Source: Gigantopelta aegis
Taxonomy: Eukaryota > Mollusca > Gastropoda > Neomphalida > Peltospiridae
Assembly: GCF_016097555.1 (NCBI RefSeq)
Contig: NC_054701.1
Coordinates: 9,070,440-9,134,439, forward strand
DNA length: 64,000 nt
Direction of reading: 5' to 3'
Below the pieces are notes generated by a model that made no database searches, was not told the origin of the DNA, and saw only the letters and a program-made list of their open reading frames with translations. The translations under genes and the position numbers were made by a program. Every line of letters starts with the position of its first letter. Within the stretch, counting starts at the first letter, position 1. Shown in pieces: positions 58,201 through 64,000 of the stretch.

Positions 58201-58294
58201 GAGGTTGAAGAAAGACCAGGACAAACTGAGACAGTCCGAGGAACAACGTCGGATGTTGGAGATGAATAATAGGAAATACATGTTACGCATTCAG
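33166..58294 (+). CDS. MITF: MITF/TFEB/TFE3 orthologue (MiT/TFE bHLH-Zip factor), gene span, 3' end outside window
   Basis: Transcription factor of the MiT/TFE family, which binds CACGTG-type sites as a dimer and drives lysosome, autophagy and, in some lineages, pigment-cell genes. Exons 42320-42435, 50608-50818, 51406-51633, 54428-54532, 56503-56659, 57440-57515 and 58147-58294 join in phase (2, 0, 0, 0, 1, 2, 0) to 347 codons. Numbering from 42320: Rag-binding-like helix 50-66, activation helix 186-198, Ser238 before CP, basic region with His270, Glu274 and Arg278, helix-loop-helix 279-325, zipper start to 347. The C-terminus lies right of 64000. A candidate alternative first exon sits at 33166-33380. 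Molluscs normally have one MiT/TFE gene, so the symbol covers the whole family. Confidence 0.97.
33470..34345. repeat. Degenerate ~21-bp minisatellite
   Basis: Repeated AGACCAGTGTTATCATACCT with many variants (AGGCCAGT, GTTAGTACAC). It starts 90 bp after the candidate exon. It is degenerate, so it is old. Confidence 0.8.
34509..35428. repeat. 79-bp minisatellite
   Basis: Eleven to twelve copies of a unit starting AACATAGGTTTGAAGTTACG and ending ACACTGCCACTGGC. Two subtypes occupy blocks: TTACGTGTTATG/CATAACAGC on the left and TTACGTCTTATG/CACAACAAC on the right. Open frames along it arise because the period is not a multiple of three and the unit has few stops. Confidence 0.95.
35545..35554. 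promoter_or_regulatory. CLEAR-type E-box GTCACGTGAC
   Basis: A perfect 10-bp palindrome matching the CLEAR/M-box consensus bound by MiT/TFE factors. It lies between the two candidate first exons of an MiT/TFE gene, where a binding site could serve autoregulation. Function is inferred only. Confidence 0.45.
36537..36590. repeat. (AATG)n microsatellite
   Basis: ATGAATGAATGA run of about 12 tetranucleotides. Confidence 0.95.
36640..36866 (+). mobile_element. SINE (family B), 5' part with tRNA-like head
   Basis: The head GACGTAGTTCAGTGGTAAAG has a near-perfect A box (TAGTTCAGTGG), and GGATCGATCC serves as B box. It continues into the family body (TGTGCTATCTTATG, AAAAGATCCCTTGCTACTAA). It is truncated where a second SINE body begins. 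Confidence 0.85.
36867..36930 (+). mobile_element. SINE (family B) body, left piece, split by a DNA element
   Basis: CCCATTGGACTAGTTCTCCT to AAAGGCCGTG; the rest of this SINE resumes at 38164 with CCGTGGTATGTACTATCCTG. Confidence 0.8.
36931..38163. mobile_element. 1.23-kb non-coding DNA element inserted in a SINE
   Basis: The ends are imperfect inverted repeats: CAGGCCTTGACCTTAAG at the left and, on the opposite strand, CAGAGCTCGACCTTAGCG at the right. Subterminal GGTAGCCC/GGGCTACC motifs repeat near both ends. The SINE sequence CCGTG is duplicated on both sides (36926-36930 and 38164-38168), giving a 5-bp target duplication. A (TTA)n tract (37163-37212) lies inside. No transposase frame is visible, so it is non-autonomous. 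The superfamily is not assigned. Confidence 0.75.
37512..37520. promoter_or_regulatory. E-box TCACGTGAC
   Basis: M-box/CLEAR-like core inside the 1.23-kb element, in the first intron of the MiT/TFE gene. Possible binding site; no functional evidence in the sequence. Confidence 0.3.
38164..38365 (+). mobile_element. SINE (family B), right piece with tail
   Basis: CCGTGGTATGTACTATCCTG, AAAAGATCCCTTGCTGATAA and a tail reading GTTGAGTGCGTCGTGAAATA then AAACATTTCC. It completes the SINE started at 36867. Confidence 0.88.
38481..38739. mobile_element. MITE-like element with TIRs and internal 70-bp duplication
   Basis: Ends ATGGGCGTACATAGGA and its complement TCCTATGTACGCCCAT, flanked by ACTTGT at 38475-38480 and 38740-38745. 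Inside, ACATAGAAATATATGCCCAA through TTTTGGAACCCCCC occurs twice (38602 and 38665). Confidence 0.8.
38929..38936. promoter_or_regulatory. E-box TCACGTGA
   Basis: Third palindrome of this kind in the first intron, in the context GATCACGTGAGA. Confidence 0.3.
39215..39700 (+). mobile_element. Degraded SINE mosaic
   Basis: Starts with a SINE head/body (GGATCGATCCCCATCGGCGG, GTGATATCCTGTCTGTGGGA, AACGATCCCTTGCT) ending in an A run at 39328-39345. Unrelated sequence follows, then a SINE-tail piece (CTCTCTAAGATTATATGTCA, TTAGACATCCAACAGCAGAT) and an inverted tail fragment (TTTATTTAACGACGCACTCA) at 39599. Several events are superposed. Confidence 0.7.
40423..40818 (+). mobile_element. tRNA-derived SINE (family A), full length
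   Basis: Near-identical to the SINE at 28955: CCGGCCTCGGTGGTGTCGTG head, GGTTCGGATCC B box, the conserved tail and AAACAAACTTTACTTT end. Target duplication TTAAAATCTATA at 40411-40422 and 40819-40830. Confidence 0.95.
40890..40931. repeat. Short perfect hairpin
   Basis: GTAACTCTCCATTCC and its exact reverse complement GGAATGGAGAGTTAC are separated by 12 nt. It could be a minimal foldback remnant. Confidence 0.8.
41665..41870 (-). mobile_element. SINE (family B), minus strand, partial
   Basis: On the plus strand: TATGGGCTACTTGTTTCGAT, CCCACAGACATAGTACATAC, CACGGTCTTTG, GAACGAGAATGGCCCAATGA and CCCACCGACGGGGATCG. This is the complement of the family B body and head. Confidence 0.85.
42320..42435 (+). 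CDS. MITF: MiT/TFE gene, first coding exon (YELKS exon)
   Basis: ATG at 42320 ([19 protein letters not shown]) to a donor GGAAG/GTAAGA, 38 codons plus 2 nt. The end, [11 protein letters not shown], matches the YELKS stretch conserved in MITF-type N-termini, and the acidic start resembles the exon used by the long MITF-A type isoforms. An earlier out-of-frame ATG at 42313 gives only a short peptide. Splices to 50608 in phase 2. A basal promoter is expected within the preceding few hundred bases (42060-42300), but no clear box is visible. Confidence 0.93.
42610..42635. repeat. Poly-G tract, 26 G
   Basis: Uninterrupted G run about 175 bp after the first-exon donor, on the sense strand of the gene. 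It is prone to G-quadruplex formation and to assembly error. Confidence 0.9.
42788..42955. mobile_element. Small foldback/MITE
   Basis: The left end ATGGCTGTAGCTAGGA and right end GCTAGCTACGGCCCTG are near inverted repeats. The interior has G and C runs that could pair (42911-42938). Confidence 0.7.
43130..43325 (+). mobile_element. Strongly degraded SINE (family B)
   Basis: Residual matches in order: TTGATGTCCTGTGTAGGAGA, TGCATATAAAACATCACCAC, and TGATCAAATGTTTGATCAAT near the tail. Confidence 0.45.
43545..43728 (+). mobile_element. TTCGCC-rich interspersed repeat, copy 1
   Basis: GGCTAGCTCTGGTATTTGCC to CACCCAGGGCTAGCCCTG, with TTGGCGAA motifs in both orientations. A second copy lies inverted at 58597-58797, so this is a dispersed repeat family with partly palindromic structure. 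Confidence 0.75.
43729..45500. other. Intron 1 sequence without recognisable elements
   Basis: AT-rich intron. Scattered short frames (44003-44233, 44646-44840) show no protein similarity I recognise. No exon-like island with matching phase is seen. Confidence 0.5.
45505..45860 (+). mobile_element. SINE-like element with three tandem tRNA-like heads
   Basis: A 70-bp tRNA-like segment starts at 45505, 45575 and 45645 (AGCCTCGGTGGTATAGTGGT, then GGTTCACATCC as B box), followed by one body (GTGGCACCCAGTCAGAGCAA, CTCAGTGGGTGTAAGG) and end. The A box TGGTATAGTGG is good. The repeats differ at only a few bases. Not called as tRNA genes because cloverleaf acceptor pairing is not evident and the downstream body is SINE-like. 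Confidence 0.75.
46757..46995 (-). mobile_element. SINE (family B), minus strand
   Basis: The plus strand shows TTTTGTTTTGTTTAATGACA, AATCATCGGCTATTGGATTT, TCTCACAGACAGGATAGTAT and GGGCCCACCGATAGGGAGCA, the complement of the family B tail, body and head. Confidence 0.88.
47083..47479 (+). mobile_element. tRNA-derived SINE (family A) inside the 105-bp array, copy 1
   Basis: Full-length SINE flanked by TCATGCAGCCTT (47071-47082 and 47480-47491), which is array sequence. Nearly identical to the copy at 47807. Confidence 0.95.
47807..48203 (+). mobile_element. tRNA-derived SINE (family A) inside the 105-bp array, copy 2
   Basis: Same insertion point, same flanks and same length as copy 1, 724 bp away. 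724 equals SINE plus target duplication (409) plus three 105-bp units, so it was duplicated with the array and did not insert separately. Confidence 0.95.
48912..49120. mobile_element. MITE with CAGNGTTTCTGCCAGA termini
   Basis: The left end CAGTGTTTCTGCCAGAAAGA and the right end, complementary to CAGGGTTTCTGCCAGAGGGT, are inverted repeats about 209 bp apart. The non-coding interior has a GGGGGGCCTCCCC palindrome. Confidence 0.8.
49121..50607. other. Distal part of intron 1
   Basis: No gene or clear transposon. Short frames at 50076-50294 have no recognised product. Ends in the polypyrimidine-poor acceptor TTTGTTACAG. Confidence 0.5.
50608..50818 (+). CDS. MITF: MiT/TFE gene, exon 2 (Rag-binding-like segment)
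   Basis: 211 nt, entered in phase 2 and left in phase 0 (donor CAAG/GTAAAC), residues 39-109. [15 protein letters not shown] aligns with the N-terminal helix by which TFEB/MITF contact Rag GTPases on lysosomes: Arg52, Gln58 and Leu59 match the known contact residues, while Met51 stands where TFEB has Ser3. A Gln/Arg-rich amphipathic stretch ([16 protein letters not shown]) follows. Both candidate first exons could feed this exon. Confidence 0.95.
50840..50943. mobile_element. Small MITE just after the exon 2 donor
   Basis: Inverted ends CAGGGCCGTACCCT and (complement) CAAGGTCGTACCCTG, about 104 bp, with a TTTTAG-type duplication outside. Confidence 0.7.
51188..51342. mobile_element. Hairpin MITE, family with central TGACNTCA arms (copy 1, diverged)
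   Basis: GGCCCCGATTTTTTTATGCT through TTAGCGCTA, ACCATTGTAAGTTATGACAT, and then the complementary arm GTAGTGATGTTATAGCG, ending GGTATGTTCGAAAATT. It is the same family as 57034-57185, with more mutations. Confidence 0.7.
51406..51633 (+). CDS. MITF: MiT/TFE gene, exon 3
   Basis: 228 nt, phase 0 to 0, residues 110-185. [20 protein letters not shown] matches the conserved LENPTKYHIQ block of the family. Ser170 in DPDSPFSL occupies the place of the proline-directed phospho-serine of TFEB (Ser142) and melanocyte MITF (Ser73), a site for ERK/mTOR in vertebrates. GC content is clearly higher than in the introns. The donor GAG/GTACGT is followed after about 12 nt by a minisatellite. Confidence 0.96.
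51646..52410. repeat. 41-bp minisatellite
   Basis: About 18 copies of GTAGTATGCACACCATAGCT then CTGGGTGAGATGTCACCAATC, starting almost at the exon 3 donor. Variants (TGCACA/TACACA, GATGTC/GAAGTC/GATGTT) occur in blocks. Minus-strand frames in it are by-products. Confidence 0.96.
52657..52826. repeat. 56-bp tandem repeat, three copies
   Basis: AAAATAAGCCAGTAACTGAC to ACTACTTTTTATAGTA at 52657, 52713 and 52769, essentially identical, so recent. Confidence 0.95.
52844..52927. mobile_element. Short foldback element
   Basis: CAGGGCCCGTTTCACGAAGT, and GAAGTGATCTTGGTGCTAA pairing with TTAGCACTGAGATCACTTC, so a hairpin of about 84 bp. GGGCCCGTTTCACGAAG ends are common among small animal foldback elements. 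Confidence 0.75.
52928..54427. other. Intron 3, distal part
   Basis: AT-rich, no recognised element or exon. Confidence 0.5.
54428..54532 (+). CDS. MITF: MiT/TFE gene, exon 4 (activation helix)
   Basis: 105 nt, phase 0 to 0, residues 186-220. [16 protein letters not shown] matches the acidic amphipathic helix (DDVIDDIISLES in MITF) that recruits CBP/p300 in vertebrates. Flanked by TTGGCAG and GTGAGT. Confidence 0.96.
54533..56502. other. Intron 4
   Basis: Contains a TCACGTGA E-box at 55517-55524 and a partial duplication of TTTCGGAATCTTCTTTAGGG with TTGTACATGTTGTAGTTGTA (56126-56245 and 56258-56370). No exon seen. Confidence 0.5.
55517..55524. promoter_or_regulatory. E-box TCACGTGA
   Basis: In the context CGGTCACGTGATAT, close to the CLEAR consensus; inside the MiT/TFE gene. 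Function inferred only. Confidence 0.3.
56503..56659 (+). CDS. MITF: MiT/TFE gene, exon 5 (14-3-3 site and start of basic region)
   Basis: 157 nt, phase 0 to 1, residues 221-272 plus one base. [10 protein letters not shown] places Ser238 where TFEB has Ser211, the mTORC1-dependent 14-3-3 binding serine (SCPA context). Then [19 protein letters not shown] leads into the basic region; His270 is the DNA-contacting histidine. The exon/intron junction ACAACATGA/GTATGT is itself repeated downstream. Confidence 0.97.
56653..56968. repeat. 46-bp repeat seeded on the exon 5 splice donor
   Basis: AACATGAGTATGTTTTAA occurs at 56653 (spanning the exon 5 donor), 56699, 56745, 56793, 56839, 56885 and 56929, with spacing 44-48 bp and TAGAAACTCAATTTACTCAG between. 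The first repeat includes the last 7 exon bases and the functional GTATGT donor. Confidence 0.95.
57034..57185. mobile_element. Hairpin MITE with central TGACGTCA arms (copy 2)
   Basis: GGGCTAGAGACTTGGAAAGC, CTATGACGTCACTA in the middle, and its complement TAGTGACGTCATAG, then AAGATAGCTTTGAAAATATT. Arms of about 65 bp around a 12-nt loop. Each arm holds a perfect CRE-type TGACGTCA. Confidence 0.85.
57186..57375 (+). mobile_element. Degraded SINE (family B)
   Basis: GCTGTGGTATGTGCTCTTCT, GGATATAAAAGATCCTTTGA, GATAGCAACAGGTTTCTTCT and CGCCAGATAACCATAGGTCT keep the family B order. Confidence 0.7.
57440..57515 (+). CDS. MITF: MiT/TFE gene, exon 6 (basic region and helix 1)
   Basis: 76 nt, entered in phase 1, left in phase 2, residues 273-297. 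[20 protein letters not shown] carries Glu274 and Arg278, which read the E-box in all bHLH-Zip factors. The Met-Leu-Pro end of helix 1 corresponds to Leu-Ile-Pro in vertebrates. The upstream polypyrimidine tract TTCCTTTCTTTCTTTCCAG is strong. Confidence 0.98.
57639..57858 (-). mobile_element. SINE (family B), minus strand, with target duplication
   Basis: Plus strand: GGAAATGTTTTATTTAACGA, CGACGCACTCAACACATTTG, GATAGCACATACCACGGCCT and TACCAGTCGTGGTGCAC. It is flanked by TTCAGGTAAAGAA at 57626-57638 and 57859-57871. Confidence 0.9.
58147..58294 (+). CDS. MITF: MiT/TFE gene, exon 7 (loop, helix 2, zipper start)
   Basis: 148 nt, phase 2 to 0, residues 298-347. [20 protein letters not shown] is helix 2 with Gln302 where vertebrate MITF has Trp. 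[20 protein letters not shown] then YMLRIQ begins the leucine zipper, with the heptad irregularity that restricts MiT/TFE dimers to family members. The donor CAG/GTAGAC leads into an intron that runs past base 64000. Confidence 0.97.
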
Positions 58295-58415
58295 GTAGAC
58301 ATTTAGCACTTAATAAATAGAGATTATTATACAAACTTGTGTGTGTCATACTGATTTTACGAAACAATTGTCAGAATTTTTTTATTGCTTGAGCAAGGCT
58401 AATACATGCAACATG

Positions 58416-58566
58416 ACGAGTTTTGTAAAATCAGTACACAAGAGTTTTGTAAAATCAGTACACAAGAGTTTTGTCAGATCAGTACACAAGAGTTTTGTCA
58501 GATCAGTACACAAGAGTTTTGTCAGATCAGTACACAAGAGTTTTGTCAGATCAGTACACAAGACAG
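58416..58566. repeat. 24-bp minisatellite
   Basis: Six copies of GAGTTTTGTCAGATCAGTAC-ACAA; the first two read GTAAAATCAG. It sits about 120 bp after the exon 7 donor. Confidence 0.95.
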
Positions 58567-58596
58567 CCGAGTGTAATCATTTCTTTATTATCCATA

Positions 58597-58797
58597 TCAG
58601 TGCTAGCTCTGTTTGAGCAAATAATTTCGCCAAATTGTCTAGTAAACTTTAAAAATTGCAGAAATCGATTTTTCTTCTTCTAGAAAATGTCAATTATTAC
58701 ATGAAATTATTTCGCTAAATTAAAATAAAATTTGCTAACTGCTTTCAAAATTCACAATTGGCAAATTTGGCGAGTGTCAGACATAGTCCTGCATATT
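58597..58797 (-). mobile_element. TTCGCC-rich interspersed repeat, copy 2 (inverted)
   Basis: Reverse complement of the family at 43545: GTGCTAGCTCTG at one end, AATTTCGCCAAATT, CAATTGGCAAATTTGGCGAG near the other. Copies are diverged. Confidence 0.7.
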
Positions 58798-59372
58798 ATT
58801 ATTGTTATTTTATGAATAACAAAGATCATCAGAACATTTTTCAATCCTGACTAGGAGACGACGAAATGACGTCATATTTCACATGCACAGTCTGAGCTAG
58901 GACTAGGGAAGTAACATCATATTATGACATCGCTTCCCAAAATAACATCATGACAATTGTTATTACACATGTGCTGCATATGTTTTTTATGAACTCGGTT
59001 ATGTGGAACCATTTAGATATGCATCAAATTCGTAATTAAATATATTGAGGCTATTATTTCTAATTTTATTTCTAATAAAAATTGGGCAAAATTAATAATG
59101 CTTTATGCATCAGATGTTGAGATGAACATTTTGCTGCCCCCTCCTCACACATACACATACACTATACATGCATACATGTGCATAACCACACATTATCACT
59201 TGTAAGTAACTCTCTTATTATAACAATAGATGTTTAACCACAAATGCATGACATCACACACAAAATCAGTTATTGTATTTATATGTTTTCCAATCTCTAG
59301 ACATGGCCGTTTAAGGGGAGCTATCACTCTCGCTCCAGGATCTTTAGCGTCCCATAATGTGATGTATATGTA

Positions 59373-59722
59373 GTGATTTCCCTAGAAATTCGGCAAGGCA
59401 TGCTAGACCAAACACTTTTGAGGCATTTTCACCATTTTTGGGGCACTTGATTTTTATTAAAAATACACAAAAATTAATTAAAATAAACATTAATGTAATT
59501 TATGTGCTTGTTTTAATAAATAAATGGCAAAAGATATAAAACGCATATTTCATTAATTAATAATACCTTTTGGATGTTTTATAAAGGCAATTTTAGAATT
59601 AATTAGTGAAAAAGGCTTTTTTAATCTCAGGGCAACATGGTGCTGATTAAGGCAAGATAGTGCTAGACTATTGAGGCATGGTGCTGCACCATGTTAAAAC
59701 AAGCTAGGGAAAACACTATATA
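59373..59722. mobile_element. MITE-like element with TAGTGATTTCCCTAG ends
   Basis: The left end TAGTGATTTCCCTAG and the right end CTAGGGAAAACACTA are inverted repeats. The interior repeats GGCA-rich words (GGCAAGGCATGCT, GGCATGGTGCTGC). No coding frame. Confidence 0.7.
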
Positions 59723-60344
59723 TGCTATATATATAGATATATATGGTAATATCGTAAATGGCTCCCCATGATCTACATGTGGGGAGCAATTAATGACTCC
59801 ACTCAAATTTGTTGACAGTCGGGTCTTGGTTACTGTAACATAACAAAACATTAACCACTTCCCAGTTTTCTAATCAAAGGGGAGACAACTATTTAAGACA
59901 TGCATGAAATCAAATGGTGACACAAAGGTGACTGATTGTTACACATATCACCATGAAACCAAAGGGTGACACACCAAGAGACCCCCAGGTGCTGATCAAA
60001 TTGTAGATATATATATATATATATAATGTGTGTGCACAATACCATAGGCACCTGGTAGCTTAAATATGATGGAATCTTTTAAATTCCACCTGTAATAAAC
60101 AAAATAGTTTTAACTTCCACCTGTAATAAAAAAAATAGTTTTTTAAAATATACTGTATGTTTAAACAAAATGTTGCAAATAGTTACTTATGCTATTTATA
60201 TTTTTCACGCCATGTTTTTACATAATTATATAATTTTAATTTAATGACTAACTTTTTTATATACTTAGCTTTGTTTGACATTGTGGAGTCAAGGGTTTTT
60301 GGTTGATTGGGGAGGGGGTGCTTGTTTTGTACTGGAGTGCCATT
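59723..60344. other. Intron 7 sequence before the satellite
   Basis: AT-rich with a short (AT)n run at 60007-60024 and a duplicated TTCCACCTGTAATAAA (60085 and 60114). No exon seen. Confidence 0.5.
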
Positions 60345-63300
60345 AAACAATGAGGTCTAACTGTATAAAGCTGCTTTTGTCTTACACACATGTAACTACA
60401 TGTATTCACAGTGCATTAAACAATGAGGTCTAACTGTATAAAGCTGTTTTTGTCTTACACACATGTAACTACATGTATTCACAGTGCCATTAAGCAATGA
60501 CGTCTAACTGTATAAAACTGTTTTTGTCTTACACACATGTAACTAAACAATGAGGTCTAACTGTATAAAGCTGTTTTTGTCTTACACACATGTAACTACA
60601 TGTATTCACAGTGCATTAAGCAATGACGTCTAACTGTATAAAGCTGTTTTTGTCTTACACACATGTAACTACATGTATTCACAGTGCATTAAACAATGAG
60701 GTCTAACTGTATAAAGCTGTTTTTGTCTTACACACATGTAACTACAAGGATTCACAGTGCATTAAACAATGAGGTCTAACTGTATAAAGCTGTTTTTGTC
60801 TTACACACATGTAACTACATGTATTCACAGTGCATTAAGCAATGACGTCTAACTGTATAAAACTGTTTTTGTCTTACACACATGTAACTAAACAATGAGG
60901 TCTAACTGTATAAAGCTGTTTTTGTCTTACACACATGTAACTACATGTATTCACAGTGCATTAAGCAATGACGTCTAACTGTATAAAGCTGTTTTTGTCT
61001 TACACACATGTAACTACATGTATTCACAGTGCATTAAACAATGAGGTCTAACTGTATAAAGCTGTTTTTGTCTTACACACATGTAACTACAAGGATTCAC
61101 AGTGCATTAAACAATGAGGTCTAACTGTATAAAGCTGTTTTTGTCTTACACACATGTAACTACATGTATTCACAGTGCATTAAACAATGAGGTCTAACTG
61201 TATAAAGCTGCTTTTGTCTTACACACATGTAACTACATGTATTCACAGTGCATTAAACAATGAGGTCTAACTGTATAAAGCTGTTTTTGTCTTACACACA
61301 TGTAACTACATGTATTCACAGTGCCATTAAACAATGAGGTCTAACTGTATAAAGCTGCTTTTGTCTTACACACATGTAACTACATGTATTCACAGTGCAT
61401 TAAACAATGAGGTCTAACTGTATAAAGCTGTTTTTGTCTTACACACATGTAACTACATGTATTCACAGTGCATTAAACAATGAGGTCTAACTGTATAAAG
61501 CTGTTTTTGTCTTACACACATGTAACTACATGTATTCACAGTGCCATTAAACAATGAGGTCTAACTGTATAAAGCTGCTTTTGTCTTACACACATGTAAC
61601 TACATGTATTCACAGTGCATTAAACAATGAGGTCTAACTGTATAAAGCTGCTTTTGTCTTACACACATGTAACTACATGTATTCACAGTGCATTAAACAA
61701 TGAGGTCTAACTGTATAAAGCTGCTTTTGTCTTACACACATGTAACTACATGTATTCACAGTGCCATTAAACAATGAGGTCTAACTGTATAAAGCTGCTT
61801 TTGTCTTACACACATGTAACTACATGTATTCACAGTGCATTAAACAATGAGGTCTAACTGTATAAAGCTGCTTTTGTCTTACACACATGTAACTACATGT
61901 ATTCACAGTGCATTAAACAATGAGGTCTAACTGTATAAAGCTGTTTTTGTCTTACACACATGTAACTACATGTATTCACAGTGCATTAAACAATGAGGTC
62001 TAACTGTATAAAGCTGTTTTTGTCTTACACACATGTAACTACATGTATTCACAGTGCATTAAACAATGAGGTCTAACTGTATAAAGCTGTTTTTGTCTTA
62101 CACACATGTAACTACATGTATTCACAGTGCATTAAACAATGAGGTCTAACTGTATAAAGCTGCTTTTGTCTTACACACATGTAACTAAACAATGAGGTCT
62201 AACTGTATAAAGCTGTTTTTGTCTTACACACATGTAACTACATGTATTCACAGTGCCATTAAGCAATGACGTCTAACTGTATAAAGCTGCTTTTGTCTTA
62301 CACACATGTAACTACATGTATTCACAGTGCATTAAACAATGAGGTCTAACTGTATAAAGCTGCTTTTGTCTTACACACATGTAACTACATGTATTCACAG
62401 TGCATTAAACAATGAGGTCTAACTGTATAAAGCTGTTTTTGTCTTACACACATGTAACTACATGTATTCACAGTGCATTAAACAATGAGGTCTAACTGTA
62501 TAAAGCTGCTTTTGTCTTACACACATGTAACTACATGTATTCACAGTGCATTAAACAATGAGGTCTAACTGTATAAAGCTGTTTTTGTCTTACACACATG
62601 TAACTACATGTATTCACAGTGCCATTAAGCAATGACGTCTAACTGTATAAAACTGTTTTTGTCTTACACACATGTAACTAAACAATGAGGTCTAACTGTA
62701 TAAAGCTGTTTTTGTCTTACACACATGTAACTACATGTATTCACAGTGCATTAAGCAATGACGTCTAACTGTATAAAGCTGTTTTTGTCTTACACACATG
62801 TAACTACATGTATTCACAGTGCATTAAACAATGAGGTCTAACTGTATAAAGCTGTTTTTGTCTTACACACATGTAACTACATGTATTCACAGTGCATTAA
62901 ACAATGAGGTCTAACTGTATAAAGCTGTTTTTGTCTTACACACATGTAACTACATGTATTCACAGTGCCATTAAGCAATGAGGTCTAACTGTATAAAGCT
63001 GTTTTTGTCTTACACACATGTAACTACAATTCACAGTGCATTAAACAATGAGGTCTAACTGTATAAAGCTGTTTTTGTCTTACACACATGTAACTACATG
63101 TATTCACAGTGCCATTAAGCAATGACGTCTAACTGTATAAAACTGTTTTTGTCTTACACACATGTAACTACATGTATTCACAGTGCATTAAACAATGAGG
63201 TCTAACTGTATAAAGCTGTTTTTGTCTTACACACATGTAACTACATGTATTCACAGTGCATTAAACAATGAGGTCTAACTGTATAAAGCTGTTTTTGTCT

Positions 63301-64000
63301 TACACACATGTAACTACATGTATTCACAGTGCATTAAACAATGAGGTCTAACTGTATAAAGCTGCTTTTGTCTTACACACATGTAACTACATGTATTCAC
63401 AGTGCATTAAACAATGAGGTCTAACTGTATAAAGCTGTTTTTGTCTTACACACATGTAACTACATGTATTCACAGTGCATTAAGCAATGAGGTCTAACTG
63501 TATAAAGCTGTTTTTGTCTTACACACATGTAACTACATGTATTCACAGTGCATTAAACAATGAGGTCTAACTGTATAAAGCTGTTTTTGTCTTACACACA
63601 TGTAACTACATGTATTCACAGTGCATTAAACAATGAGGTCTAACTGTATAAAGCTGTTTTTGTCTTACACACATGTAACTACATGTATTCACAGTGCATT
63701 AAACAATGAGGTCTAACTGTATAAAGCTGTAACTTTTGTCTTACACACATGTAACTACATGTATTCACAGTGCCATTAAACAATGAGGTCTAACTGTATA
63801 AAGCTGTTTTTGTCTTACACACATGTAACTACATGTATTCACAGTGCCATTAAACAATGAGGTCTAACTGTATAAAGCTGTTTTTGTCTTACACACATGT
63901 AACTACATGTATTCACAGTGCATTAAACAATGAGGTCTAACTGTATAAAGCTGTTTTTGTCTTACACACATGTAACTACATGTATTCACAGTGCATTAAA
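60345..64000. repeat. 73-bp satellite array, continues past the window
   Basis: About 50 copies of CAGTGCATTAAACAATGAGG, TCTAACTGTATAAAGCTGTT, TTTGTCTTACACACATGTAA, CTACATGTATTCA. The basic period is 73 bp, with 74-bp variants (extra C in GTGCCATT) and 54-bp deleted variants (TGTAACTAAACAATG). Blocks of variants recur, for example CTACAAGGATTC at 60745 and 61090, 345 bp apart. It lies in the MiT/TFE intron after exon 7. Confidence 0.97.

Noticed and set aside
58341-58616. KSFVRSVH repeat protein
   Set aside because: 24-bp minisatellite gives an open frame because its period is divisible by three; intronic, no splice support.
60345-64000. CRISPR-like or coding interpretation of the 73-bp array
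   Set aside because: No spacers; period is not a multiple of three and stops recur. Satellite DNA.

Overview
The window is animal nuclear DNA, most likely from a mollusc and probably a gastropod. The evidence is AT-rich sequence with short exons in long introns, GT-AG splice sites, several tRNA-derived SINE families ending in an AATAGCCGATGAT-type tail, a BEL/Pao LTR element, PIF/Harbinger, LINEs and many foldback elements. The species assignment is inference from repeat style and the mollusc-like gene structure; nothing looks bacterial or viral.

Left part (about 0.9-21.3 kb): a 2.9-kb unit is repeated head to tail. Two copies are full, the third carries an internal deletion and is cut by a LINE, and the fourth is split by about 8 kb of inserted DNA. 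Each unit holds an internal array of about 44-45 bp that resembles the 3' tail of the local SINEs. The DNA splitting copy 4 includes a minus-strand BEL/Pao retrotransposon (12804-20125) with both LTRs and a 5-bp target duplication. Its gag-pol is broken by four in-frame stops, a frameshift and loss of the reverse transcriptase core.

Middle (21.3-30.1 kb): a PIF/Harbinger DNA transposon carries an apparently intact two-exon Myb/SANT gene (+) and a two-exon HARBI1-type transposase gene (-), converging on each other. It is followed by the 3' half of one LINE, a diverged piece of the 2.9-kb unit, and a longer copy of the LINE seen at 8.5 kb, itself hit by a SINE.

Right part (33-64 kb): the only host gene I can identify is an MiT/TFE bHLH-leucine zipper transcription factor (MITF/TFEB/TFE3 orthologue) on the + strand. 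Seven exons from 42320 to 58294 join with consistent phases to give 347 codons: N-terminal YELKS segment, Rag-binding-like segment, acidic activation helix, a Ser next to CP resembling the TFEB 14-3-3 site, the basic-HLH domain and the start of the zipper. The last exon(s) lie beyond base 64000. A candidate alternative first exon at 33166-33380 ends in the same phase, suggesting two promoters. The introns hold many minisatellites, nested SINEs and foldback elements, and the window ends in more than 3.6 kb of a 73-bp satellite inside the intron after the zipper exon. Four TCACGTGA palindromes, the preferred MiT/TFE site, fall inside this locus and none were noticed elsewhere in the window.
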